From Dryocola sp032051265 (GTDB lineage: Bacteria > Pseudomonadota > Gammaproteobacteria > Enterobacterales > Enterobacteriaceae), in contig DAMBYU010000001.1 of the NCBI GenBank assembly GCA_032051265.1, forward strand, positions 434,001-498,000: a stretch of DNA of 64,000 nucleotides, written 5' to 3'. The notes beneath the pieces were generated by a model. It was not told the DNA's origin, did not search any database, and saw only the letters and a list, made by a program, of their open reading frames with translations. The translations under genes and the position numbers were made by a program. Below are positions 8,506 through 16,630 of the stretch, piece by piece (position 1 is the stretch's first letter; every line of letters begins with the position of its first letter).

Positions 8506-9242
8506 AGCGATTTTGGTTCCTTAACTATCCAGGTGGAGAGGATGCCGTACACCACCAGCTGCGTTAACCATACCCACCAACCTGCCCACAGGTTGTGGCT
8601 GAAAAAGTGTGCGCCGCGCATTACCTGGCCGTAGCCCATGGCAAGCCCGAGCGCGGTGCCTCCCGCCAGGCAGCACCAGGCAAGCGTCGGGCGCTCGCGG
8701 TAAAACAAAAAAAACAGCGCCATCACGGCAAACCCGCTTGAAGCGTGCCCGCCGGGGAAACAGCGTCCGGGGCCGCTCCCCTCCGGCACCTGGCCGAACA
8801 GCGGATAGGAGATCGCTTTGCCGCCGTACTCCACCAAATCCCAGGGGCAGGAGTGATGGCTGGTCGCTTTCAGAATGCCCACGGTCAGGGCGCCCAGGCC
8901 AAACAGCACGGCGACCGTTATCAGGCGGGGCTGACGACGAATCAGGCCATAAATCAGGGTGATAACGCCCCCGGCGATAACGATATCTTTCAGTAGTCGA
9001 TGATTGAGCAGATCGAGCAGACGATCCTTTTGCAGCGGAAAACTACGGCTTGCTGCGTCATACCAGTAACCCGTCATCAGCCTGTCCAGGCCTTCATTGC
9101 GCGACAGCCACGTAAACACGACGGCAAGCGCCATGAGGCTGATGAACTGGTAAAGGTAAAAGCGTACCGACAGACGGTAAAGCGGGTTTATCTTAATTAC
9201 CAAACCTTTACCTGGTAAAAGGGCATTATCCTGAGCGGCCAT
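8502..9242 (-). CDS. PAP2-family membrane phosphatase with a variant active site
   Basis: A 246-residue polytopic membrane protein of the PAP2/LpxE-like superfamily, likely acting on a lipid phosphate such as lipid A, undecaprenyl-PP or phosphatidylglycerophosphate. The three motifs are recognisable but altered. KX6RP reads K125-ATSHHS-C132-P133, with Cys in place of Arg. PSGH reads PGGH166. The third motif reads R209-GA-H212-FFS-H216, with His where Asp is usual. This pattern belongs to a PAP2 subgroup distinct from YbjG. The first ATG is at 9242 with no clear ribosome site; a TTG at 9203 preceded by AGGTAAAGG is an alternative start. It is the first gene of an operon with ybjG, and the PmrA box lies 43 bases upstream, which points to a role in cationic-peptide or lipid A stress. 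Confidence 0.82.
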   Translation of the reverse strand: MAAQDNALLPGKGLVIKINPLYRLSVRFYLYQFISLMALAVVFTWLSRNEGLDRLMTGYWYDAASRSFPLQKDRLLDLLNHRLLKDIVIAGGVITLIYGLIRRQPRLITVAVLFGLGALTVGILKATSHHSCPWDLVEYGGKAISYPLFGQVPEGSGPGRCFPGGHASSGFAVMALFFLFYRERPTLAWCCLAGGTALGLAMGYGQVMRGAHFFSHNLWAGWWVWLTQLVVYGILSTWIVKEPKSL

Positions 9243-9284
9243 AGCATTATTTTTGAGAGAAAAAATTCAGCATACGCAGGAGAT

Positions 9285-9301
9285 ATTAAGAAAACCTTAA
9301 A
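9285..9301 (-). promoter_or_regulatory. Putative PmrA (BasR) binding site
   Basis: Read on the minus strand the sequence is TTTAAG-GTTTT-CTTAAT, which fits the PmrA box YTTAAK-N5-YTTAAK at every specified position. A TATGCT hexamer lies about 10 bases further downstream and could be the -10 element. The box is 43 bases before the first ATG of the two-gene phosphatase operon, the usual place for PmrA activation. Direction and spacing favour the phosphatases over the divergent mdfA. Confidence 0.7.
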
Positions 9302-9421
9302 CAAAATGAAGGTTGTGCGCTATCTGCAGGCGTGGTCCATAATTCACTATCTACAGCGCGGGCAATTTATTAAACTGCGCGTGATTTCGTTTCTTCAGGT
9401 CATTATCCTCTCGAGTAACTA

Positions 9422-10642
9422 ATGCAAAATAATAAAAGACTGGGTCGCCAGGCACTGCTTTTCCCGCTGTGCCTGGTGCTTTATGAATTCTCAACCTATA
9501 TCGGCAACGACATGATCCAGCCGGGCATGCTGGCGGTTGTCGAGCAGTACAACGCGGGCATCGAATGGGTGCCGACGTCGATGACGGCCTATCTGGCGGG
9601 CGGGATGTTTTTACAGTGGCTGTTAGGGCCGCTCTCTGACCGCATCGGCCGCCGCCCGGTGATGCTCACCGGCGTGGTGTGGTTTATCGTCACCTGTCTT
9701 GCCACCCTGCTGGCGCAGAACATTGAGCAGTTCACCATCCTGCGCTTTTTACAGGGTATAAGCCTGTGCTTTATCGGCGCGGTGGGATACGCAGCGATTC
9801 AGGAGTCATTCGAGGAGGCGGTGTGTATCAAAATCACCGCGCTGATGGCGAACGTAGCGCTGATTGCGCCGCTGCTCGGGCCTCTGGTGGGCGCGGCCTG
9901 GGTGCATTACGCGCCGTGGGAAACCATGTTTATTCTGTTTGCGCTGCTGGCGGCGTTTTCCTTCTTTGGTCTGCATCGCGCGATGCCGGAAACGGCGACG
10001 CGTCTGGGCGAAAAGCTTTCGTTAAAAGAGCTCGGCCACGACTACAAGCTGGTGCTGAAAAATATCCGATTTGTGGCGGGCTCGCTGGCGATAGGTTTTG
10101 TCAGCCTGCCGCTGCTGGCGTGGATTGCACAATCGCCGGTGATTATCATCAGCGGCGAGAATCTCAGCACCTACGAATACGGTCTGTTGCAGGTCCCGAT
10201 TTTTGGCGCGCTGATTGTGGGTAACCTTGTGCTGGCGCGCCTGACCTCGCGTCGCAGCGTCCGCTCGCTGATTATTCTTGGCGGCTGGTGGATTGTGCCT
10301 GGCCTGGCGGTAGCCGCGGCAGCAACGGTTGTTTCGTCCCACGCGTACCTGTGGATGACCGCCGGTCTGAGCCTGTATGCATTTGGTATCGGCCTTGCGA
10401 ACGCGGGCCTGGTGCGTCTGACGCTATTTGCCAGCGAGATGAGCAAGGGCACGGTGTCGGCGGCGATGGGGATGCTACAGATGCTGATTTTCACCGTCGG
10501 CATTGAGGTCAGTAAACATGCTTACCTGCAGGGCGGCAGCGGCCTGTTCAGCCTGTTTAACCTGCTGGGTGGCGTGCTGTGGCTGGGTTTGATGTTTGTA
10601 TTTTTGAAGGATAAGTCGGTGGGCAACGCTACGGACGTTTGA
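9422..10642 (+). CDS. mdfA: Multidrug efflux MFS transporter MdfA
   Basis: MdfA is a 12-helix drug/proton antiporter of the inner membrane that exports chloramphenicol, quaternary ammonium dyes and other cations, and helps alkali tolerance. The 406 residues compare with 410 in E. coli; only the N-terminal tip differs. Key membrane acids E22 and D30 (LYEFSTYIGNDM) correspond to E26 and D34 of the E. coli protein. Motif A (GPLSDRIGRRPVML) and motif C (ALIAPLLGPLVGAAW) are intact. It is transcribed divergently from the phosphatase operon, and a strong bidirectional terminator follows. Confidence 0.96.
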   Translation: MQNNKRLGRQALLFPLCLVLYEFSTYIGNDMIQPGMLAVVEQYNAGIEWVPTSMTAYLAGGMFLQWLLGPLSDRIGRRPVMLTGVVWFIVTCLATLLAQNIEQFTILRFLQGISLCFIGAVGYAAIQESFEEAVCIKITALMANVALIAPLLGPLVGAAWVHYAPWETMFILFALLAAFSFFGLHRAMPETATRLGEKLSLKELGHDYKLVLKNIRFVAGSLAIGFVSLPLLAWIAQSPVIIISGENLSTYEYGLLQVPIFGALIVGNLVLARLTSRRSVRSLIILGGWWIVPGLAVAAAATVVSSHAYLWMTAGLSLYAFGIGLANAGLVRLTLFASEMSKGTVSAAMGMLQMLIFTVGIEVSKHAYLQGGSGLFSLFNLLGGVLWLGLMFVFLKDKSVGNATDV

Positions 10643-10661
10643 TGTCTGAATTGTATGTAAA

Positions 10662-10689
10662 AAAATACCCCGGCTTGCCGGGGTATTTT
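10662..10689. terminator. Bidirectional intrinsic terminator between mdfA and metG
   Basis: A perfect 12-bp stem (AAAATACCCCGG / CCGGGGTATTTT) with a CTTG loop. A-tracts and T-tracts flank both sides, so it can stop transcription from mdfA and from the convergent metG. It marks the point where the gene order jumps relative to E. coli. Confidence 0.9.
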
Positions 10690-10698
10690 GCTTGCTGC

Positions 10699-12732
10699 TT
10701 ATTTCACCGCCATGCCAGGCTGCGCGCCGCTGTCCGGGCTTAACAGGAAGATATCTTTTCCGCCTGGGCCTGCCGCCATCACCATCCCTTCCGAGATGCC
10801 GAAGCGCATTTTACGCGGCGCCAGGTTTGCCACCATCACCGTCAAACGGCCTTCCAGTTTCTCCGGCTCCGGGTATGCAGAACGGATACCGGAGAAGACG
10901 TTGCGGGTTTCGCCGCCGAGATCCAGCGTCAGGCGCAGCAGCTTGTCAGAACCTTCAACAAATTCCGCTTTCTGAATCAGCGCAATACGCAAATCCACTT
11001 TGGCGAAATCATCAAAGGCGATGGTTTCACCGATCGGGTCGTCCGCCAGCGGGCCGGTTGCCGGTGCGGCTGCTGCTTTGACTTCTTCTTTCGAGGCTTC
11101 AACCAGCGCTTCAACCTGTTTCATTTCGATGCGGTTATACAGCGCTTTAAAGTTGTTCACTTTGTGGTTCAGCAACGGCTGCTGGATAGCATCCCAGGTA
11201 AGCTCGGTATTCAGGAAGGCTTCAGCACGTTCGGCAAGCGTCGGCAGAACCGGTTTCAGCCAGGTCATCAGCACGCGGAACATGTTGATGCCCATGGTGC
11301 AGATGCTTTGCAGGTCGGCATCGCGGCCTTCCTGTTTTGCCACCACCCACGGCGCCTGTTCATCAACGTAGCGGTTTGCCACGTCGGCAAGCGCCATGAT
11401 TTCACGTACCGCGCGGCCGAACTCACGGCTTTCCCAGGCTTCGCCAATACTGGTCGCGGCGTCGGTAAAGGTTTTGTACAGCGCCGGGTCGGCAATTTTC
11501 GCAGACAGCTGGCCATCGAAGCGTTTGGCGATAAAGCCCGCGTTACGGGAGGCGAGATTGACCACTTTGTTGACGATATCGCTGTTCACGCGCTGCACGA
11601 AATCTTCCAGGTTCAGGTCGATATCGTCGATGCGTGAGGAGAGCTTCGCGGTGTAGTAATAGCGCAGGCTGTCGGCGTCAAAGTGGTTCAGCCAGGTGCT
11701 GGCTTTGATAAACGTCCCGCGAGACTTGGACATTTTCGCGCCGTTTACCGTCACATAGCCGTGCACGAACAGGTTAGTAGGCTTACGGAAGCCGCTGCCT
11801 TCAAGCATTGCCGGCCAGAATAGACTGTGGAAGTAAACGATATCTTTACCGATAAAGTGATACAGCTCGGCGGTGGAGTCTTTCTTCCAGTATTCGTCAA
11901 AGCTTGCTGTATCGCCGCGTTTATCACACAGGTTTTTAAATGAACCCATATAACCGATTGGCGCGTCCAGCCAGACGTAGAAGTATTTACCCGGCGCGTC
12001 CGGAATTTCGAAGCCGAAGTAAGGCGCGTCGCGGGAGATATCCCACTGTTGCAGGCCTGACTCGAACCACTCCTGCATTTTGTTTGCTACCTGCTCCTGC
12101 AACGCGCCGGAGCGGGTCCAGGCCTGCAGCATTTCGCTAAACGATGGCAGGTCGAAGAAGAAGTGCTCGGAGTCACGCATTTCAGGCGTAGCGCCGGAGA
12201 CCACGGATTTCGGGTCGATAAGCTCGGTTGGGCTGTAGGTTGCGCCGCATACTTCGCAGTTATCGCCATACTGATCCGGTGATTTACATTTCGGGCAGGT
12301 GCCTTTCACGAAACGGTCCGGCAGGAACATGCCTTTTTCCGGATCGTATAGCTGAGAGATAGTGCGGTTTTTAATAAAACCGTTCTCTTTCAGGCGACCG
12401 TAAATCACCGACGCCAGCTCGCGGTTTTCATCGCTGTGCGTGGAGTGATAGTTGTCGTAGCTGATATTGAAGCCGGCAAAATCAGTCTGATGCTCCTGGC
12501 TCATTTCACCAATCATCTGCTCTGGCGTAATGCCCAATTGTTGAGCTTTCAACATGATAGGCGTGCCGTGCGCGTCATCCGCGCAGATGAAGTTGACCGT
12601 ATTGCCGCGCATTCGTTGGTAACGGACCCAGACATCAGCCTGAATATGCTCCAGCATGTGACCGAGGTGGATTGAGCCGTTAGCGTACGGAAGTGCGCAC
12701 GTTACCAATAATTTTTTCGCGACATGAGCCAT
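10699..12732 (-). CDS. metG: Methionyl-tRNA synthetase
   Basis: A class I synthetase that charges tRNA-Met and initiator tRNA. With the start at 12732 (MAHVAKKLLVTCALPYANG) it has 677 residues, exactly the E. coli length. The HIGH motif is in IHLGH near residue 21-25, the zinc knuckle is CPKCKSPDQYGDNCEVCG near residue 146, and the KMSKS motif is in GAKMSKSRGTF. The C-terminal 110 residues are the dimerising tRNA-binding OB domain (DFAKVDLRIALI). The frame stays open 57 codons upstream over the metG-mrp intergenic region; that part is not expected to be translated. It diverges from mrp as in E. coli. Confidence 0.97.
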   Translation of the reverse strand: MAHVAKKLLVTCALPYANGSIHLGHMLEHIQADVWVRYQRMRGNTVNFICADDAHGTPIMLKAQQLGITPEQMIGEMSQEHQTDFAGFNISYDNYHSTHSDENRELASVIYGRLKENGFIKNRTISQLYDPEKGMFLPDRFVKGTCPKCKSPDQYGDNCEVCGATYSPTELIDPKSVVSGATPEMRDSEHFFFDLPSFSEMLQAWTRSGALQEQVANKMQEWFESGLQQWDISRDAPYFGFEIPDAPGKYFYVWLDAPIGYMGSFKNLCDKRGDTASFDEYWKKDSTAELYHFIGKDIVYFHSLFWPAMLEGSGFRKPTNLFVHGYVTVNGAKMSKSRGTFIKASTWLNHFDADSLRYYYTAKLSSRIDDIDLNLEDFVQRVNSDIVNKVVNLASRNAGFIAKRFDGQLSAKIADPALYKTFTDAATSIGEAWESREFGRAVREIMALADVANRYVDEQAPWVVAKQEGRDADLQSICTMGINMFRVLMTWLKPVLPTLAERAEAFLNTELTWDAIQQPLLNHKVNNFKALYNRIEMKQVEALVEASKEEVKAAAAPATGPLADDPIGETIAFDDFAKVDLRIALIQKAEFVEGSDKLLRLTLDLGGETRNVFSGIRSAYPEPEKLEGRLTVMVANLAPRKMRFGISEGMVMAAGPGGKDIFLLSPDSGAQPGMAVK

Positions 12733-12891
12733 AGTAGGAATTGCATCTTCTAATGAGAAAAGGGCTTTGATGTTAACCGAAAGCCCGCCCTGCGGTAAAC
12801 CACACAAGGTGCACAAGGAAATTTTATCGCGCCTTGCGGCATCTGGTATGCTTAGCAAACTGCAATGTAAGCCAAAATATAAGGAGTCGGG

Positions 12892-14004
12892 ATGAGCTCT
12901 CAATCCCAGGCAAGTAAATCCCCCGAGCAGCTACGCGCGATGGTCGCCGGGACGCTGGCCAATTTTCAGCACCCAACCCTGAAACATAATCTCACCGTGC
13001 TTAAAGCTCTGCATCACGTTGCTATGCTTGACGATACGCTGCACGTTGAGCTTTTAATGCCTTTCGTGTGGAAAAGCGGCTTTGAAGCGCTGCAGGAGCA
13101 GTGCAGTTCAGATTTGCTGCGTATTACCGGTGCGAAGGCCGTGGACTGGAAGCTCAGCCAAAACGTCGCCACCTTAAAACGTGTGAAAAACCATCCTGGC
13201 ATCAACGGCGTGAAAAATATTATCGCCGTAAGCTCTGGTAAAGGCGGGGTAGGGAAGTCGAGCACCGCGGTTAACCTGGCGCTGGCGCTGGCGGCCGAAG
13301 GGGCAAAAGTCGGTATTCTGGATGCGGATATCTACGGCCCGTCGATTCCAAATATGCTGGGAGCTGAACACGAACGTCCTACTTCCCCGGACGGCACGCA
13401 CATGACGCCAATCTCCGCACACGGACTTGCCACTAACTCCATTGGATATCTGGTCACCGACGAAAACGCCATGGTGTGGCGTGGCCCGATGGCAAGCAAA
13501 GCGCTGATGCAGATGCTGCAGGAAACAATGTGGCCGGAGCTGGATTATCTGGTACTGGATATGCCGCCGGGCACCGGTGACATTCAGCTTACCCTTGCGC
13601 AAAATATCCCGGTAACGGGCGCGGTGGTTGTTACCACGCCGCAGGACATCGCGCTAATCGATGCCCGCAAGGGAATTGTGATGTTCGAAAAAGTTGATGT
13701 GCCGGTGCTGGGCATCGTTGAGAACATGAGCGTGCATATCTGCAGCAACTGCGGCCACCATGAGCCAATCTTTGGCACCGGTGGCGCGCAAAAACTGGCG
13801 GATCAGTACCATATTGCTCTGCTGGGCCAGATGCCGCTGCATATCACGCTGCGTGAAGATCTGGATGCCGGTAAACCAACGGTTATCAGCCGACCGGATA
13901 GCGAATTTACCGCTCTTTATCGCCAGCTGGCGGGACGAGTAGCGGCTCAGCTTTACTGGCAGGGCGAAGTTATTCCTGCGGATATCGCCTTCAGGGCGGT
14001 TTGA
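12892..14004 (+). CDS. mrp: Iron-sulfur cluster carrier ATPase Mrp (ApbC)
   Basis: Mrp/ApbC is a cytosolic P-loop NTPase that carries and delivers Fe-S clusters. The 370 residues (E. coli 369) comprise an N-terminal DUF59-like region (residues 12-90) and an NTPase domain with the deviant Walker A GKGGVGKS at 116-123. The cluster-binding CxxC is in HICSNCGHHEP. Other family motifs are DADIYGPSIPNMLG and DMPPGTGDIQLTL. The start at 12892 is preceded by AAGGAG (TATAAGGAGTCGGG). It faces away from metG, the E. coli arrangement, and ends in a REP-like hairpin. Confidence 0.96.
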   Translation: MSSQSQASKSPEQLRAMVAGTLANFQHPTLKHNLTVLKALHHVAMLDDTLHVELLMPFVWKSGFEALQEQCSSDLLRITGAKAVDWKLSQNVATLKRVKNHPGINGVKNIIAVSSGKGGVGKSSTAVNLALALAAEGAKVGILDADIYGPSIPNMLGAEHERPTSPDGTHMTPISAHGLATNSIGYLVTDENAMVWRGPMASKALMQMLQETMWPELDYLVLDMPPGTGDIQLTLAQNIPVTGAVVVTTPQDIALIDARKGIVMFEKVDVPVLGIVENMSVHICSNCGHHEPIFGTGGAQKLADQYHIALLGQMPLHITLREDLDAGKPTVISRPDSEFTALYRQLAGRVAAQLYWQGEVIPADIAFRAV

Positions 14005-14010
14005 TTGACA

Positions 14011-14037
14011 GGGCGGGTGGCACAGGCTTACCCGCCC
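14011..14037. repeat. REP-like hairpin, shared 3' end of mrp and the GNAT gene
   Basis: GGGCGGGT at 14011-14018 pairs with ACCCGCCC at 14030-14037. It lies between two convergent genes, and only a short T-rich tail follows (TTATCG). The arms match the hairpin at 15097-15124 exactly. Confidence 0.7.
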
Positions 14038-14044
14038 TTATCGT

Positions 14045-14467
14045 TTAAATCACAAAGTGCATTAAAAAATACTCTCCGCCCGGTCCTTCGCCACGGGCTT
14101 CAATACGCCAGCCGTGTCGCTGATAGAACTCTACCGCATGTTTATTCTTCACCAGACATTTCAGCGCACCCGTGCTGCTGAATTCCGACTGTACTTTTAC
14201 CAGTAAGGCATGACCTACGCCGCGTCCGTTGTGCTCGGGCGCCACAAACAGGTTATGCAGAAAGTTGTCATTTACCCATACCGAGGCAAAACCCAGCCGG
14301 TGCCCATCTTCTTGCGCCACCCAGATTTGCTCATCTTTAGTCGCTTCATCGAAATCTTCCAGTTGCCAGACGCTGCCGTCCAGCCACGACCAGGCTTCAC
14401 GCCGGGCATGCAAATACAAAGTTCTTAAAAAAGGACGATCGCTTTCGTTCCAGGGACGAATTATCAC
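14045..14467 (-). CDS. GNAT-family N-acetyltransferase
   Basis: A 140-residue protein with the GNAT fold that transfers an acetyl group from acetyl-CoA to an unknown amine. The acetyl-CoA pyrophosphate loop is V-x-PEHNGRGVGHALL (R/QxxGxG/A motif) near residues 76-90. Motif B is AVEFYQRHGWRIEARGEG near residue 112, followed by GGEYFLMHFVI, typical of small single-domain members such as YjaB. It stands alone between mrp and yehS, divergent from yehS. The substrate cannot be told from the sequence. Confidence 0.85.
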   Translation of the reverse strand: MIIRPWNESDRPFLRTLYLHARREAWSWLDGSVWQLEDFDEATKDEQIWVAQEDGHRLGFASVWVNDNFLHNLFVAPEHNGRGVGHALLVKVQSEFSSTGALKCLVKNKHAVEFYQRHGWRIEARGEGPGGEYFLMHFVI

Positions 14468-14606
14468 GGCATATTCCTTCCGTTTTTAACGAAACTATAA
14501 TTATTGAGCGTGGCACAGGGGGTAAAGCGGCGTAGTTTTTATTACAATATCCCTGCTTCTCTATATACTGCCCGCTTTTCGAGAGTTTGAACGAGAGATA
14601 CTCACC

Positions 14607-15071
14607 ATGATGAATAATGACGTATTACGCAGCGTGCGCTACATGCTGAACCTGAACAATGATGACATGGTGAAAATTTTCGCCCTGACAGATACCGCGG
14701 TTACCGTTGAGCAAATCGTCACCTGGACCAAAAAGGAAGACGAAGAAAAATTTAAGCTCTGCCCGGATATCCTGATGGCAAACTTCTTAAACGGTCTGAT
14801 TTACTTTCGACGCGGCAAAGATGAAAGCAAGCCTGCGCCAAAAATTGAACGCAAAATGACCAATAACATCGTCCTGAAAAAGCTGCGTATTGCGTTCGAT
14901 CTCAAAAGTGACGACGTGCTGGAAATTCTGACTTCGCAGGAGTTCCGTATCTCCATGCCGGAAATTACCGCCATGATGCGCGCGCCAGAGCATAAGAACT
15001 TCCGTGAGTGCGGTGATCAGTTCCTGCGCTACTTCCTGCGTGGCTTAACAGCACGTGTGCAGAAGAAGTAA
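14607..15071 (+). CDS. yehS: DUF1456 family protein YehS
   Basis: A 154-residue soluble protein that matches E. coli YehS (156 residues) through its length. It has two copies of the DUF1456 unit: NDVLRSVRYMLNLNNDDMVKIF at residue 3 and NNIVLKKLRIAFDLKSDDVLEIL at residue 87, each followed by a KEDEEKF- or APEHKNFRECGDQFLRYFLRGL-type segment. The function is unknown. The start has GAGAG about 10 bases before it. A REP-like hairpin follows the gene. Confidence 0.9.
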   Translation: MMNNDVLRSVRYMLNLNNDDMVKIFALTDTAVTVEQIVTWTKKEDEEKFKLCPDILMANFLNGLIYFRRGKDESKPAPKIERKMTNNIVLKKLRIAFDLKSDDVLEILTSQEFRISMPEITAMMRAPEHKNFRECGDQFLRYFLRGLTARVQKK

Positions 15072-15096
15072 AATTTTTTGCGGCCAATCAATAGCA

Positions 15097-15124
15097 GGGC
15101 GGGTAAGCGAAACGCCACCCGCCC
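15097..15124. repeat. REP-like palindrome
   Basis: GGGCGGGT (15097-15104) and ACCCGCCC (15117-15124) flank AAGCGAAACGCC. It lies between the convergent yehS and the membrane-protein gene and could stop transcription from both. It is one of four related elements in the window. Confidence 0.75.
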
Positions 15125-15150
15125 TTAAAGCGATAGGTATATCTGGTTTT

Positions 15151-16146
15151 TTATAAAGGACGATCGGTTGTCACCACCACCTCTGGCTGTGAGCGTCGAC
15201 CAAACATCCCCATTGCACCGGCAAGAACCGCTTCAACAATAAACATGAAGAAGGCGAACCAGCTAGCTTTTGCTGTGGCAGCTGCGGCTTTATCTGCGGC
15301 TTCACGGGCTTTTTGCTCGGCTTCTTTCTTCATCTCCTCATATTTAGCTCGTGCCGCCTGATAGTTTTTCTCAGTCTGAGCCACTATCTGCTCGGCTTCT
15401 GCATCTGATTTACCCGTCCTGGCGATAATGATGTTTTTCAGGGCTTCACGATCGGCTGCCTGGAAAGTGCTTTCATTTCTCTGGGTCAGGCCTTTAATAA
15501 AGCTGGCTATATCGCCTCCCTGATTTAGCTGATTTTGCGCCCGATCGCCTTCATTTTGTGCCTGGTTTTGTAAGGTTTCCGGCTGCAGTTCCGGTTTGCC
15601 CGTTTGCCGCAACGTTGTTTCAAGTTCATTTTGCAGGCTATCAAGGTTGATATTATTTTCCTGAAGTTTATCTTTCGTCATCTGCGTTACCGAAGGCGCT
15701 ACCGCGGAAATTCCGCTGCCCAGGGCTTGCAGACCCGCACCAGCAACGTTTGCCGCTCCACTCATTGCGCTGTTAGCCAGTGAAAGTAAAAACCAGGTAC
15801 AAATCAGGGTGTTCACGCCAAACATTAAAACGCCGTGCAGCGCACCTTCACGATGGGCCAGTCGCCCGCTGATAAAGCCACCCGCGGCGATTGCAATTAA
15901 CATGCTGATACCGGTCCAGATGGCGGCACCGGTAGCAATACCGTCCATAGGATGCTGCTCTTGTAACGGATCTATTGTAGTGGTGCCGATTGCCGTACCC
16001 AGAATAGCGAACAGCAAATAAACCACCATAGAAATAACTACGCCTGCAAAAATAGCACTCCAGGAAATACGTTTCAGCGGGGAATAATTACGTCTGGCAT
16101 AGGCAAGGTCGTAATCTCTGTTATCAGGAGCTTGAGGATCTATCAT
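15151..16146 (-). CDS. Membrane protein with a periodic coiled-coil middle, function unknown
   Basis: A 331-residue protein I do not recognise by name. Residues about 28-52 (WSAIFAGVVISMVVYLLFAILG), 70-92 (GAAIWTGISMLIAIAAGGFISG) and 100-122 (GVLMFGVNTLICTWFLLSLA) are membrane helices. A long charged, Gln/Glu/Lys-rich middle (about 150-285) reads as helical or coiled coil, with many NQ and EAEQ repeats. One last helix (FFMFIVEAVLAGAMGMFG) precedes a short basic and acidic tail. A GRLAHREGALHGV motif after helix 2 is the best conserved-looking segment. It lies downstream of two microprotein genes on the same strand, separated by a terminator-like hairpin. The role may be envelope stress or cell shape; this is a guess. 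Confidence 0.75.
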   Translation of the reverse strand: MIDPQAPDNRDYDLAYARRNYSPLKRISWSAIFAGVVISMVVYLLFAILGTAIGTTTIDPLQEQHPMDGIATGAAIWTGISMLIAIAAGGFISGRLAHREGALHGVLMFGVNTLICTWFLLSLANSAMSGAANVAGAGLQALGSGISAVAPSVTQMTKDKLQENNINLDSLQNELETTLRQTGKPELQPETLQNQAQNEGDRAQNQLNQGGDIASFIKGLTQRNESTFQAADREALKNIIIARTGKSDAEAEQIVAQTEKNYQAARAKYEEMKKEAEQKAREAADKAAAATAKASWFAFFMFIVEAVLAGAMGMFGRRSQPEVVVTTDRPL

Positions 16147-16255
16147 GGCACATCTCCCTATTTCAGCATTGAAAGTGAGGATGAGAATGGAAGTATAAAA
16201 TTAAAATCTAGCTCTTAATTTAAATTCTGTGAAGGAATGCTTAGTAAATTAATAC

Positions 16256-16310
16256 AAAAAGCCGCCGGAGAAGTGCTCAACGTCTAAAGAGCATTTTACC
16301 AAAGCGGCTT
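16256..16310 (-). terminator. Long-loop hairpin with T-tract between the 49-aa gene and the membrane protein
   Basis: On the minus strand AAGCCGC (16304-16310) pairs with GCGGCTT (16259-16265) and runs directly into TTTTT. The 38-base loop holds a second inverted repeat, TGCTC / GAGCA. It looks like an intrinsic terminator or attenuator that limits read-through from the microprotein genes into the membrane-protein gene. Confidence 0.5.
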
Positions 16311-16320
16311 ATCAAATTAA

Positions 16321-16470
16321 CTATAATGGCCTTACAGGATCGGTGGGTTCAATAATCCTGTCGGGGTCTTCAGGATCGATATCATCCGAAAAAGGTTCCT
16401 CATCATCAGGAACACGAGGAACAGGCTCATCATCAGGAAGCGGATCAACGAAATCAGGGCGTTCGGACAT
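16321..16470 (-). CDS. Acidic proline-rich microprotein (49 residues)
   Basis: A 49-residue ORF starting MSERPDFVDPLPDDEP and ending RIIEPTDPVRPL. About a third of the residues are Asp or Glu and about a fifth are Pro, with repeated PDDE and DPxD units, so it is likely disordered. A perfect GGAGG lies 4 bases before the ATG, which is the main evidence that it is a real gene. It has no signal peptide or membrane segment. It sits between a basic 33-residue ORF and the membrane-protein gene, all on the same strand. I recognise no family. Confidence 0.65.
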   Translation of the reverse strand: MSERPDFVDPLPDDEPVPRVPDDEEPFSDDIDPEDPDRIIEPTDPVRPL

Positions 16471-16513
16471 ATAACCTCCAACTAAAACCTGCGTTAATTC
16501 AGCTAATCAAAAC

Positions 16514-16615
16514 TCATCTCTGGTTTTGTTTAGGTTTCTTTTCATCGTTTTTAGGCTTTTTTTCCTGGTTCTTAGGCTGATCTTTCGAAACCTGTAAAAT
16601 TATGTTTTTCATCAT
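16514..16615 (-). CDS. Basic lysine-rich microprotein (33 residues)
   Basis: A 33-residue ORF starting MMKNIILQVSKDQPKNQ, then two imperfect copies of EKKPKNDEKKPK-type sequence and an NQR end. It is strongly basic and hydrophilic. CGGAG sits 3 bases before the first ATG and 6 before the second. A 19-base palindrome lies 16 bases upstream. Its charge is opposite to that of the acidic 49-residue neighbour 43 bases downstream. No family recognised; shortness keeps confidence moderate. Confidence 0.5.
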   Translation of the reverse strand: MMKNIILQVSKDQPKNQEKKPKNDEKKPKQNQR

Positions 16616-16630
16616 CAACTCCGATAGCGT

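Noticed and set aside
12733..12903. N-terminal extension of metG
   Set aside because: The frame stays open 57 codons upstream, but the conserved start is at 12732 and the extension overlaps the mrp start and promoter.
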